NCBI GenBank assembly: GCA_027579435.1
Contig: JANBPK010000833.1
Location: forward strand, 1-59,311
Direction of reading: 5' to 3'
From: Candolleomyces eurysporus
Lineage: Eukaryota; Basidiomycota; Agaricomycetes; Agaricales; Psathyrellaceae
DNA: 59,311 nucleotides
The notes under the pieces are model-generated. The model searched no databases. It saw nothing but the letters and a program-made list of their open reading frames with translations, and was not told the DNA's origin. This document shows, one piece after another, positions 1 to 11,167 of this stretch. Positions within the stretch are counted from its first letter, which is position 1, and every line of letters starts with the position of its first letter. A program made the position numbers and the translations under genes.

Positions 1-185
1 CTATTTCACGTAAGTTCAACAGAGAGACCTACCAGCTTATTGTTCCCGTTCACAATCAGCTGAGCCAGCTTGAGGCGAGCAGCAGGATTGGTAGGGAGAG
101 CGGTGGTCTTGGCTAGAGCCGGCTTCAACGAGTTAAAGACACTGCCCAGGGCAGGATACATGTCCAGAGTCAGTTGGGACACTGA
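1..185 (-). other. Open reading stretch beyond the LTR end, cut by the window edge
   Basis: On the minus strand, sequence running off the window after the LTR terminus can be read as an open stretch (TLDMYPALGSVFNSLKPALA and onward). It then meets GTAGGT near position 36, which could be a splice donor. It may be host gene sequence or the start of the internal region of an LTR element. I do not recognise the peptide and the window edge prevents a decision. Confidence 0.25.
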
Positions 186-1402
186 TGTGCAGGTAGCGAA
201 CTAGGGCTCTCTAACCAACCATACTATAGAACTCAAACACACACACACAACCACAACAACACAACACACCAAATACCTTTGTGAAGATAAAGGCGGGCAA
301 GGGGTATAGGTAAAAGCTCTAAGTCAAGTTGACAGAGGCTTCTAGAACTCTTCTTGTACGATCGCAAGTTCGAGGGGGAGCTAAGGCTCAACCAGCAATG
401 ATAGAAACGCTTTGCAAAGCAACTTTGCTAACACACAGTTTGGTTTGAGATGCGACGGATAACTTTCGAACAGAGGACACAGCCTTGAGCAACTTTAACA
501 CAAGAACGATTCGATAAACGCAAGTGACACAACTCTGATTGACTTTGCAAACTTAAACACTCTTTCCTCAATAACAGATGGCTCTTGTAGATTCCTGGGA
601 ACACGGTCCCGACGTGAAACACAAACGCTAGCTACCCGCTAATGCTATAATAGATAAAACAGAGACATATATATATGTAATTATTGTTTGGCAAATAGAC
701 AGAGAAACAAACAGATGACAGAGACAGAGAGAGATAAGAAACACAATCACATGAGGGTATTGAAGGCCGAGAGTTGAGTCTCGAACTTTAGAACGCAGTC
801 CAGGCTCTTTGCGAACCTGTTCTGGATGCAGCTGTTATTGAATCCGCATGTATATTCACCAAGGATTGCTTCTGGAGAGCATGCCCTTCCGTTCACAAAC
901 CTCACCCAACGAATTAATCTGAGTTTTGGGTGCTTGGCTCCACCAAGCCACATTGCTTCTCTACTCTGCTGACTCTTTCTCTTGGCTCTGGACAGACTGA
1001 CTGAGCTTTGGGTTGCTGACCCTATATGCTTTAATCGTACTTTCCGGTTTTCCGCACGGATTCGCAAACTTTGGATTAGTTGTCCGAGATCGGTCGCTGC
1101 TTCCGTTCCTTCCAAATTCAGTAAAGTCAAGGCTTATTGACTTAGCGGATCAATCATCAATTCTCAAAGCCACCAGCTATTTCATGAAGACTTCTGCTTA
1201 GTGAGTGTCAGGGCAAATTCCCTTATAATGTGCACAACTCCCTCTAGCATCGTACCTCGCCAGGTCAGGCATGCTAGTTAGACCTCGAATAGTATGACTG
1301 TGTTTCAGATACGTTTGCAAGACCTTCATGAACTTAAAGTGTCGTCGCAGAACCGTCTTACTCAACGTTCTTTTGTTCTCTAGGGCGTCTGCTTAGTTGA
1401 CA
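186..1402 (-). mobile_element. Long terminal repeat, copy 1 (minus strand), about 1.2 kb
   Basis: Read on the minus strand, the segment starts TGTCAACTAAGCAG and ends GCTACCTGCACA. It aligns over its whole length, in opposite orientation, with 46158-47351. Similarity continues outside the proposed LTR start to about 1,545 on this copy, so the neighbouring internal end of the element is also kept. The size and TG...CA ends fit a fungal Ty3/Gypsy LTR, but no pol domain is visible nearby, so the superfamily is inferred. An internal subrepeat (CCCTGAC, then a variable tetranucleotide, then CTAAGCAG) occurs twice in each copy. The small open frames inside it look non-coding. Confidence 0.7.
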
Positions 1403-1844
1403 GTCAGGGCTAACTCCAACTCTTATATTTCCCTCCCTTCAAGAAGATCCCTTCAATTATCTACGTCGATTCGCAAACTTTACGAATAGATTTGCGAATT
1501 TGAGAGGGTGTCTATGCAGACGGCGTATCAACGCCCAAGGGTCATCCTTCCCCTGAGTTCCATAGGTGTGCATTGAAGAGGAGGGGAGGGCAGACATCGT
1601 TAGAGGAGGGAGATGAGGACTCACCCTTCAAACAGCATCAGCTTTTATACTACTTGGAAAGTAGTGAGCCTGCTTCACTTGCTAGAATGTTCTGTGCCAA
1701 AGTATGGCTCAAGAACATAAAAGTACTTAGGAAAATATATCTTGGAAAGCTTTGGAGAGTTTAACTGGATGAGAAGCACGCTGGAGATATGCCTAGGGAA
1801 GGCCGTAAACCTTGAAGCGGCTTCAAGAGTCCAAAAAAGTGGGA
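1403..1844. other. LTR-flanking sequence, mostly unassigned
   Basis: The first 140 bp match the flank of the second LTR copy (around 46,020-46,157, inverted) and may be the 3' internal end of the element. The rest shows only short open frames with no recognisable domain. Confidence 0.4.
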
Positions 1845-2345
1845 TCAATGACAACATGCAGCTTGGAAAGCAGTGATCTTGACAGGACTGGAGCTACCAT
1901 AACCTTAATTGACAAAAGTACCTCCTTGATCCCTGAAAATCTTTGACCCCAGACTTCTTTGAAGAAACAGCGGTTTGGCAGAACTACAAAGGTCAATGGA
2001 TCTGAGCTTAGCAGAAGGAAATCTGTGGCACTAAAGGAACAAGCGGCTCTGGAAGCTAATTGCTTCCTCCCTTTTGGGAACTGGCTAAACCTAGGCTGAG
2101 GACAACTTAGGATTGGAGGAAAGGTTTGGGCCGCTCTATTCATGCCGACTGAGGACAGTCAAAAGCTAGTTTGGGGGAGATGATACGACCACATCTGTTT
2201 TAGCGAATATAAGTTCAATTTTTGCAATAATAAACTATAAAGTTGATGCGGTCTGAGCCTCTAAGTACAAAGATAACTATGCTATTGATAAGGTTCGCGT
2301 GGCTTGAGAAGGAAAAGAGTTAGTACTACAACTCTAGGGACACAA
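1845..2345 (+). repeat. Direct repeat D, copy 1
   Basis: This block matches 5140-5640 in the same orientation. Shared landmarks include CTTAATTGACAAA, GACCCCAGACTTCTTTGAAG, TACAAAGGTCAATGGATCTG and TTTTTGCAATAATAAACTA. The second copy has lost several CG dinucleotides to TG/CA (GGTTCGCGTGGCTTGAG against GGTTCACACAGCTTGAG). No intact reading frame crosses either copy. It is a dispersed-element fragment of unknown class. Confidence 0.65.
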
Positions 2346-2860
2346 GAGTTGAAGCTACTCAAGGCTGTCAACTTGAAGCCGCCCCAGTTGTATTATACCC
2401 TGACTGGAGGAGCTACTTCAGCTGATGCTGTGCTAAAAGTCAGGCAGCTCGACTCAAGCGGCTTCAGAAAGTGTTATACCTTTTACACGCAACTGCCAGG
2501 ACACTCAGGCGGCACAACCAGAGGGTCTAGGAATCAGGCAGCTTCACATTAATCGAGTACAAGTGCTGGAGTGGCACGAGTGCTCTTTCGAAACAATGAA
2601 GTCCTTAGCTAGTGGCGCGGCCAGGTGGCTGTGATAAACTCTGACATGGTGCAAGTTCTGAAGTGGCTCGAGTTCTGAGTCAAGGAAATGACCAGACCGA
2701 CCATTGGTATCGGGGGAAAGGTGCAGCTGACTCCAGGTGGGGCAACCGTATCTATCCAAGCAGCTTGAGGTTGGCAATGGGGGCAGGAGACACAGAGTGA
2801 GGATGCCTGTCCACCTTCAATCACCAGTCGGCATCTCACATGGCTTCACCAGAAAGGAAA
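2346..2860. other. Unassigned sequence between repeats
   Basis: Short open frames exist on both strands, but none has codon structure, splice context or a motif that I can support. It probably belongs to the surrounding degenerate elements. Confidence 0.3.
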
Positions 2861-3447
2861 TGGTGATCTAAATTTGGCGTTCAGAGGTCCGCCTGACTCG
2901 CGTGGCTACAATCTTGGCATGGCCTCTACCAATACCCGGTTCTATTTTCTCTCTATCTTTTTCTTGGACTCTTACTATTGGCTATGAATTTGTTTATCAC
3001 ATGTGTCTCTCTCTCTATTTTTATGTGGCTCAAAGTAGTATATATACATGCTAACTACTGACTTGAGCGGCATCATTGTATCTTTGTTGTTTTATCTTTA
3101 CTCGTGTTTTATTGACAAATCTATCAAGTTTTCTGCTCATATTTCACACAGTGTGAACTATTAGCTGCATCGAAACTTAGGAACTTAAGCAGTCATAAGG
3201 AGTGACTACTTGGGAATAGGGACCTCACTAGCAGTACACTAGGGTACTTCTAGTTTTGTGGAGTTAACTATGAGAGAACTTGAGAAACCCAGTATTCTTA
3301 ATTCACTCAATAACCCCCACTTACTCGCACTTTGACTTTGTGCGGCCTGACTCTTACACCGCTTGACTGCACACATCCTGGTTATAGGTTGTAGTTGGTT
3401 GGTTTTGGTGTGTGTTTTTTNGAGCTTGGCAGCACTGATCTCATCAA
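2861..3447 (+). repeat. LTR-like block, copy A
   Basis: The block begins TGGTGATCTAAATTTGGCG and ends near GACCTCATCA-type sequence (here GATCTCATCA), giving TG...CA ends. A second copy in the same orientation lies at 38381-38965, and sequence outside both copies is unrelated. A single N sits at 3421 beside a T run. Size and ends suggest a solo LTR or LTR of an unidentified element. No target-site duplication is obvious around either copy. Confidence 0.6.
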
Positions 3448-3562
3448 CAGTATCATGTTGGAGCTGTGCCAGACCTCTACAAGAGCATTTAATCCTGCCT
3501 AAGTGAAGACAACCCTTACACCGCTTCATTCCTTCCCAGCCATTCCTTTAAAGTCCTTCAAC

Positions 3563-4112
3563 ATGCCCAAAACCATGAACACTGAGAACCTTGTACCCTT
3601 TTGGCAGAGCCAGCTCCTCAATCTCTCCAAACATTACCCTGTCACCAGAGGCGCCATATCTCAGGCTGAACTGGACCAATGTACTTCTGCCTTCCACATT
3701 TTAGTGTTAGACAGCGTGAGTGACCTTCTGAAGCCCCACAACTCCCCTATTCTGACGCTGCTTCAAGTGTCAGATTATAGAGAACACCCGACGTTCAAGG
3801 ACAAATCCAAGGTTGTCAATGTTATGATTGCTCAAGACAATCACCTTGGATTACTGCACAACTATGTCTGTCGCCACAACCTGAATAACTTCCAGAGTCT
3901 AATTGCCAATGGTGTAGCTGCTTGTTCAGGCCAGGTGAGTCCCTGTTACCCTGTAAAACCTACAGGCCAGCTAATGTCTCCTAATATTCCCTCCTTAGCA
4001 GCTCAACCCACGGACCACTCAGAGAGAAGTTGTTCGAGACAGCGGGAGTACCATCCCTGCTAAACGTCCTGTACATCTTCCCCCTGCTGTGTCCCCCAAA
4101 CTACAGATCTGA
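3563..4112 (+). CDS. Unknown two-exon protein next to LTR-like block A (possibly gag-like)
   Basis: The start is the ATG at 3563. Exon 1 runs 3563-3934 and exon 2 3999-4112, joined across an intron with GTGAGT and TTAG borders. The two exons give about 161 aa and the frame is kept. The N-terminus reads MPKTMNTENLVPFWQSQLLN and has amphipathic leucine-rich stretches. No cysteine knuckle, protease or membrane segment is visible. It lies about 115 bp after the LTR-like block, and a second lysine/glutamate-rich frame follows, so a structural protein of a non-autonomous retroelement is one reading. A host gene is not excluded. I do not recognise the family. Confidence 0.45.
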
Positions 4113-4140
4113 CTCCTCTCATGCCATTCCAGGCTAGTAC

Positions 4141-5016
4141 TTGGAGTCTTGCACTCGGACGCAGCAGCCGCTTCAGTCATGCCACTTCAGAAGGTATGTC
4201 CTATGTAAATCAATACCTTATAGCACTAAAGCAATTATGCCCCACCCAGGTGCGGATCCTAGTGAAAGTGCCATAGTCCAGGAGGCCATTTGTGTCCTCC
4301 AACACTCAGATGGCAACGTCTTTAGGTCGGACACTTTCTTCCAGCTCACCACACTCAAAGCCACTCTTGCCTGCCAGAACGCTGAGCTCTGTGCTCACTT
4401 GTTAGTCCATCAGGCCACCTCTGTTTGTATAAACAAGCTGCGTGAGCAGATGGAGTGGCATGAGCACCACTGCCTTTGCAACTTCCGTCTTCCCCCTTTC
4501 CCAGGTATTGCTGCTTCATCTCGCACTCACAATGCCTCAGTCTCAACAACCAAAGATCAAGCTGTTCCAGCTTCCTCCAGCAAGAAATCTGTGAAGGAGT
4601 GGAAGGAGGGAAGGGACAAAGAGAAGACTTCCAAGTCCCAAGCCGCCTCAGCCAAGCTGTCCGAGGCTCTGGGCGAGGCGTCTACCTCCAAGTTCTTTGT
4701 GAAAGGAAAGGAAACTGTGTACAAGACAAAGACTTGATCTGCCAAAGAGGTTTTCACTCCAGAAGTCAAGGAAATACCCAAGACCTGCGCCGCTTCTTAG
4801 ACTGAAGGTTTGAAATCAAAGGGCAAACATCGCGCCACTCCAAAATCAAAGGAGACCGTCTCTGAGGAAGAACAAGAGGAGGAGGGGGAAACCATCGAGA
4901 AGAACGAGGATGTGGAGATGGAAGAAGACACCTCCCCCCGGTCGACCAATTGGACAAAGAAGAGGAGGAATCCAACTAGAATCCTTCATCCCCTTCACAT
5001 TCATCTTCCTCAGTAG
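4141..5016 (+). pseudogene. Degenerate charged-tail ORF after the 3.6 kb gene
   Basis: One frame stays open from 4141 to 4737. After stops near 4735 and 4798 it resumes in the same style to about 5016. The N-terminal half has leucine-rich helical text (around ESAIVQEAICVLQHSDGNVF). The C-terminal part is dominated by Lys, Glu and Ser, including an acidic run near 4866-4935 followed by basic KKRRN. The interruptions and lack of splice signals at them suggest a broken gene. Its position after the previous unknown CDS suggests both were parts of one element or locus. Confidence 0.4.
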
Positions 5017-5139
5017 TATCAGACAGCCTTAGCCTCAGCATGCCTTCAAAATTGTAGTCCACATACACCTTGTTTCCGTCTTCTGTAGAGTTTTCCAAGT
5101 CCTGCATTGTAGCTTCATCCAAATCAAAATCAATCTCAT

Positions 5140-5640
5140 CAATGACATGCAGCTTGGCAAGCAGTGATCTACCATAACCTTAATTGACAAATGTACCTCC
5201 TTGGTCCCTGAAAATCATTGACCCCAGACTTCTTTGAAGAAGCAACAGTTCAGCAGAACTACAAAGGTCAATGGATCTGAGCTTGTTGGAAGGAAATCTG
5301 TGGTGCCAAGGGGACAAGCTGCTTTGGAGGCTAATTGGGCTTCCTCCCTGTTGGGGACTGGCTAAACCTAGTCTGAGGATAACTTAGAATTGGAGCAGCA
5401 ATTTAGGCTGCTCTATTCAGGCTGACTGAGGGCAGTCAAGAGCTATTTTGGGGGAGATTATGCAACCATGTCTGTTTTAGCAAATAATAGTTCAATTTTT
5501 GCAATAATAAACTACAATGTTGGCACAGTCTGACCCTCTAAGTACAAGAAATACTATGCTATGAATAAGGTTCACACAGCTTGAGAAGGAAAGAGAGCTA
5601 GTACTATCTGCTCTAGGGACACAAGAGCTGATTGCTCATG
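5140..5640 (+). repeat. Direct repeat D, copy 2
   Basis: Second copy of the block at 1845-2345, same orientation and more decayed. Several CG sites of copy 1 are TG or CA here. Confidence 0.65.
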
Positions 5641-8415
5641 TAATTGCACTGTAATTGTTTTTATTCATCGCTTATTTATCTCTATTTACTTTTATTCTTT
5701 TTGTCTCATATGCATATGCATAGTGTATAAGCAGCTAAGTCTCATATTCTTGCACCTCAGATGAATTTTTCATCTGAGCTGTGAGTATTATATGTTCTTC
5801 TCCTTGTTCCATTCATTGCTAATTTGTAGATAGTCTTCTTATCTATCTACAGTTTTACTCAACTCAAATTAGCTTTTAAAAGAAGAGGTAGATGGCCCTT
5901 TAGTGGCAATGACATCGGTGGTCCCAATTTTCTCATGTTTGGACCTTGATTACTGTTATGTGGAGCCCTGTTGGTGGCGTTGCCTAGGCATTTGGTCGCA
6001 GAACCTACTAGTATCACCACCTACCTGTTGTCCTTGGGATGCCTCTGAGCTCCTCTTCGTAGTTGTTCTCCTTTCCTATTTCTGTAGGTTAACAGTATCT
6101 GTCTCCAACAAGCAAGTCAATAAGACTTTTGGCGTCCATAAGGTGAACATACATATCACCAGTTCTATTTATTTACTGTGAATGATTGAGCAGCAGGTGC
6201 ATTTGTTCTCTGCTTGCTCTTCCTTCTTGTATCTTTGCTTTCTATCAGCTGGTTGGCATTTAGCCTTGTCTTTGTTCTTTCATAGATATGTTTGCATTCC
6301 TTGTATTATTCCTGGTCCAACCAGCTTACCACGCAATCTACAATAAACAAATACAACTGAGAGACTCAGGCTACCTTCTTTTTTATTTCCCATGGAAGTG
6401 TGTTCTGTTTTGATCATGTTGCTGGTTCATCCTGCTAATGACTGCTCAAAAGTTCTCAAAGTGCTTGAATGTGCTGTATAACATGTAGATCAGAGAAACT
6501 GTGTTGATGGGATCAATCTATATCATACTATATTGGTTAGCATCCCTATAACAGAGGGAACCAACCATGAGGTTTGTATATGGTGGTGACTTGCATTTAG
6601 TATAGCTCTTGTAGTAACCTTCTCCTTCTTGTCTGCCTTGGACCCAAAGGCTACCAGTTGGAGCCACAGACAGCACAGACCCATGCTTGCAGTACCTGTA
6701 TTGCTGCAATGGGATGAAAGGTGGTGATTGAGAGAGGCAACAAGTGAGACCTGCCACCCTGCCACACTGACCAATGGGAACAGGTAAAAATTTGAAAGAA
6801 CATTGGTAGCATCTGATAGCACCTGGTGGCTGAAAACTTGGTGGTTATGGGCCAGCACTAGCAAGTGGTAGTTCTGAGGCTTTTGACTAAAGGTCTACTT
6901 GGAGTTCCCATTCACATACTGGTATGATTAGATGAGGGAGGGGAAATGAGATTCAAGGGAGACACAAGGTTACACTGCAGTATTTTATGTGTTTGTTCAA
7001 TGAGCACATCTTAAGCAAATCAGGTGCAAGGAATGCATTTGTTTACAGTTTGTGTTTAATGTGCCTACACTGGACACATATTAAGCAAATTTTTAGTGGT
7101 GGCAAAATGAGGTCAGACACATGCAATGCAAATTTATATTTGCCTAGCTTGAACATTGGAATTGCAGATTGTAGACAAAGTCAACCCTTGCTTAAAATGT
7201 GCTCTTTGAACAAACACATCAAAGTGTTAGCAAAATAAGCTATTTTCTATGGTCACTAGTTTTTATATGCAGGAAAAGCTTGGTGTGTGCTGCACCTTAC
7301 AAGAACCTGAGTCCATAGGCCTTGGAAATGCCCAAGGTAGAAGACTATTATATGATGAAGTTGTTCAATATTGGGTGGTCAACAATTAATTTTCAGTCCA
7401 GATGGCTGCATATTCTTTGCTTCATACCAGCTGTAAAATATCAGACCCTTCTGGACTTCACTAAAAAATTTGGAAGCCTCGGAACAATTCATTGAGCACA
7501 ATAGAAAGTATAGAAATAAAAACGACCAACCCACTTTATTTCTCTAGCAGGATGCAGACATAAGTTGGATCAGCCCACCCTGGAATTGGAAAGGAATTTC
7601 TATCTTCCAAAAATGGCTTCAAGTATGAATCCTTGCCTCTTAGTAAGGTCATACAGGGTGATAGCACCTACAGGAAAAATCCTGGTTATCTTGTGAAGGA
7701 TATAGGCAAAATTTAATGGATTCTGGTAGAGCAGATGCCTCGGTTCAATCTCCATTCAGCCCTTCCATGAGTAAAAAAANGGAAATGTGTTGCTGTAATT
7801 TGCCAAAGTTAAACAAAAAAACTCTGCAGTCTGGATATCAAGACATCCTAGATTATCCAGAGCCAAATATAGAATTGAAATTTAAAGCTTGCTATAATCA
7901 GACAGCCATAGCAATTCATAATCTCTGCAGCTATCTCCCACCGCTATTTCTCTCTACCTTACACTCAAGACACTGCTGTCTATTCACAAGTATATGCATT
8001 TCTGTTGGTGCATCCTCAGCCCAAGAGATTCACCCAGACATACCAGGATGAACTTCCATGCTTGGAGTGCTGGCACAATCACAGGGAAAAGTAATTTTAT
8101 GGCTCTACATGCATAGTCCTTTCCATCAACCTGAGCAATTTTATAGACCTCCAAATATATATAGCACATTTTTTTGGATATACATTCAAGGTCACAGACA
8201 GTCCACCACTGTGGATCCAGCATAATTCCATGAGTCCATTTTACACAAGGTTCTTCCTGATTCAGACGTGCTCAAGGTTAAACTTGGACGGCCTCCAAAG
8301 GTATATAGTGTATTCTTATGCTATCATTATAATGTCTAACAAGAGTTTTCCCGTGCTGATGCACAGCAAGAGCTGTTGCCCTCAGAGCATGAAACAACTC
8401 TTTCAATAAATACAT
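5641..8415. other. AT-rich unassigned interval
   Basis: Short open frames (for example around 5903-6181 and 7716-8051) show no motif, splice pattern or repeated structure that would support a gene. A single N at 7780 lies in an A run. The segment has few CpG sites by eye, like the other repeat-derived parts of this window. Confidence 0.4.
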
Positions 8416-8706
8416 TGTGGAGAGTGCACACCGTGTGCTTGCACTCACCGGTTCCATTCCGTCTCCATTCTCCGGAATGGGAATAGCTATCCCTATCCTT
8501 GTGATATCTTTAGGATATAAAGGTAGTTCACTTATCTCCTGTATCGATAGCTAGCTCTCCCCATAGCTCACTCCCCTTCCTTTCGTTTCCCATTACTCCT
8601 TATTCTGAATTTATGTTTTTTTTATTTTTTTACCACTCCTTGAAAACCAGTTTAGTTGCCTCGTCCAGATCGGTGGTTCTCACCCACCGTTCCTATCCAT
8701 CTTACA
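8416..8706 (+). mobile_element. Short LTR with TATA-like signal
   Basis: The segment begins TGTGGAGAGTGCACAC and ends CCATCTTACA. It contains a TATA-like GGATATAAAGG near 8513. Immediately after it comes ACATTTGAGTGACATGGCGC then GGCGCCCGCGCCC, which resembles the LTR/primer-binding junction of fungal Gypsy elements (TGGCGCC core). No gag or pol follows, so it is a relic or truncated element. Confidence 0.5.
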
Positions 8707-8714
8707 ACATTTGA

Positions 8715-8933
8715 GTGACATGGCGCTTGCTGGCGCCCGCGCCCAGAGCCCTCAACTGGGAAAAGTTTAGCTGGATTGAGCAAGCTTCCAAGCAAATCTC
8801 TTGTTGTGAAAAAAAGGAGAAATCTGGATGTGATGAGGATGATAGTGATCAGCCTTTGCCTAAGATGAATCAATGGCTCAACCCTTTCCAAGGAGAACAA
8901 GATCTTGCAAAAAGACTCTTGCCTTTTGAATAG
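8715..8933 (+). pseudogene. Short ORF directly after the 8.4 kb LTR
   Basis: A 72-codon open frame starts in the putative primer-binding region. It is rich in Lys/Glu/Asp with one CC pair, and ends LAKRLLPFE. It could be a residual gag start. It is too short and featureless to name. Confidence 0.2.
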
Positions 8934-9020
8934 TGTATGCATTTGTGCTCTTTTATCTTGTACTCTTCTATCTTGTAAACAGTTCTGAATATGTTTAAAC
9001 TAACGCTGGTGAAGCTAGAT

Positions 9021-9866
9021 ATAACTCTACACTTGAGCTGGATGTAGTAGACAGTATGGAATTATATGAAAGGGTTTTATATGCTAAAGGTAAACAGAGA
9101 TACCTCCAGACTCACAATGCATGCTTAGATTCACCAGAAAAATGAATAGTCACCCAAAAGGAACAATATGGATGGGGTAGGACGCATCATCCCAGTGTGA
9201 AGAAAGTGTGACACTCTACACTTGAGCTGGGTGTAGGTTGAAGGTATAGAGTTATATGAAATGGTTTTATGTGCTGAGGGTGAACAGAATACTTCTGAAT
9301 TCAGACTGTGTGCTCAGCCTTTCCAGACGAATGAATGGTCATCATCCACAAAGGGCAAGATGAATGGGGTAGAAGGTGCAATCTCACTGTGAATAAAGTG
9401 CAGGACCCTACACTTGAGCTAGGTGTAGTGGAAGGTATAAAATTATATGAAAGGGTTTTATGTGCTGAATGTGAATAAAGATACCTCCAGATCTAAACTG
9501 TATGCTCAGACTTTCTAGAAAAATAAATGGTCGCCAATAAGGGGCAAAATGGATAAGGTGAAAGGCATCAGCCCATTGTGAAGAAACTGGGACCCTCCAC
9601 TTGACCGAGGTGTAGTGGAAGGTATAAAATTATATGGAAGGGTTTTATGTGCTGAATGTGAACAAAGATTTGGACAGTATGCCGAGACTTACCAGAAAAA
9701 TAAGTGGTCACCCACAAGGGGCAAAATGGATGGGGGTAGAAGTCATAAGCCCAGTGTGAAGAAAGTGTGGGACCCTACACTTGAGCTGGATGTAGTGGAG
9801 GATATGGAGTTACATGAAAGGGCAGACTCAATTTGCAAAGCAATAGTGCATCTTAGGTTCTAGGAC
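9021..9866 (+). repeat. Minisatellite, about five units of 180-192 bp
   Basis: The marker ACTTGAGCTGG-type sequence recurs at 9031, 9220, 9412, 9599 and 9779, giving spacings of 189, 192, 187 and 180 bp. Each unit contains ATTATATGAAAGGGTTTTAT, a CCAGAAAAATAA-like box and AGTGTGAAGAAAGTGTG. Units differ by substitutions and small indels, so the array is old. An inverted two-unit relic with shared flanking sequence lies at 24535-24960. Open frames across it are incidental. Confidence 0.85.
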
Positions 9867-9974
9867 AATGCATTTAGATGAGTCCTCCAACAAGCTTCAC
9901 GCTATCATTCAATATGCTGAGGATGACCATTAGGCTGATGTTGCATTACACTATATGTATATACTTTCACATTC

Positions 9975-10246
9975 CAGCTAACTAAGAAACAATAGAACCA
10001 GTTGGCCAAAAATCCAACTTACAATTTTTGTTGATCTGTGGAGCTTGTACAAACAACACTATACCAAATACATGTGGGCTAAATTGCTATGGCTCAAAGA
10101 AAAGCAGCGCGAGATGACAAAAGGTCAACATAGAATGCAGAATGAGAAACGGACTCGGTATAGCTTTGTTGGTACAAGCTCCACAGATAAACAGAGAACA
10201 TAAGCTGTATTTTCAACAACTGGTTCTATTGTTTCTTAGTTAGCTG
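9975..10246. mobile_element. Palindromic TIR element (MITE-like), 272 bp
   Basis: Perfect 30 bp terminal inverted repeats are CAGCTAACTAAGAAACAATA then GAACCAGTTG (9975-10004) and its complement (10217-10246). A second inner inverted match, GATCTGTGGAGCTTGTAC around 10033 against GTACAAGCTCCACAGATAAA around 10173, extends the palindrome. There is no coding capacity. The flanks do not show a clear target-site duplication, so the superfamily (a CAG start would fit hAT or CACTA) is open. Confidence 0.75.
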
Positions 10247-10476
10247 TCAGGTCATTTACAAGCGCTACCACATATCAAGAGGCTGTACAGCTTGACTCCG
10301 AGTTTGAAATGGACGGTTAGGGGCAGGATGGGGAGGGTGGTCCACACAGGAGATCCAGGATAGAGGGAAGTTCCAGGAACCCTCGAGCGTTGAGGGCATT
10401 TACAAGCAGACCCACGTCTTGAGGAGGAGACTGGAGAGTTTGTTTTAAACTTTGAATGGGGGATGTTGTTGTACGG
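10247..10476. other. Intergenic sequence
   Basis: No gene or repeat is visible here. GC and CpG content rise as the gene island begins. Confidence 0.4.
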
Positions 10477-11037
10477 TTAGGCGCAGGTGGGAACACTGGG
10501 GTAGTGGGTCGAAGAGAAGGCTCTAGAGAACTCCATTTCTACCTCAAGATGTGAGTTTTGTGCAGACAGATTGTGAGCCGAGGTTGAGTGAAACCGGTAA
10601 GACTCTACTAACGGGACAAGCCTCGCAAGAAAAAAGGCCAGACTACCCAAGCAATTGGTACGAGCGGTCCAGGAGAACAGGCTGAATGGGTCGCAAGGTT
10701 GCATGTGGGGGTAGTCAACTAGCAGCCTTTTGATCTTTGCAGTGTTGCTTGGAAGGAGCGCTGGAGCAGGTGGTGGAGAGTCGTCAACAATGGTCATCAT
10801 CCCTCACACTCGTTAGCCACCGTTGCCTTATCCCACGTCCTCATCCTTGGCTCTCCTTGCTTGTTCAGCATTGTGAACACTGGCATATTGAACGTTGGCA
10901 GAGAGGTCATCCATTGCCATCCCGCCGCTTATCGTTATCACCAGCCGAGGGGACGGTGGTCGAGAGAAGAGAGAAGGCGTGGCAGTGGCACCTGCGTGGT
11001 GCGATTCTGATGGCATTGGGAGCTGGCCAAATATCAC
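10477..11037 (-). CDS. Possible small two-exon gene of unknown function
   Basis: Two minus-strand open frames lie in tandem: 11037-10828, starting MIFGQLPMPSESHHAGATAT and ending in a charged ARRAKDEDVG stretch, and 10800-10477. A splice between them is possible, but I could not fix a donor and acceptor that keep frame. CpG content is gene-like. The pair lies downstream of the large recombinase-like gene on the same strand and might be part of its locus. Confidence 0.25.
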
Positions 11038-11167
11038 CTAGCAGATACTAGCACCGTTCTGACCATATCTCACCCAATAATAGTAAAGAATGCATGAAAT
11101 TTCATGAATGTGAGGGGATAGACGTATTTATAGAATTCATTCGTACACGCATGAGTACAATCATATG

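Noticed and set aside
9021..9866. CRISPR-like array
   Set aside because: Units of about 187 bp are repeated throughout with no short direct repeats separated by unique spacers, and the genome is eukaryotic.
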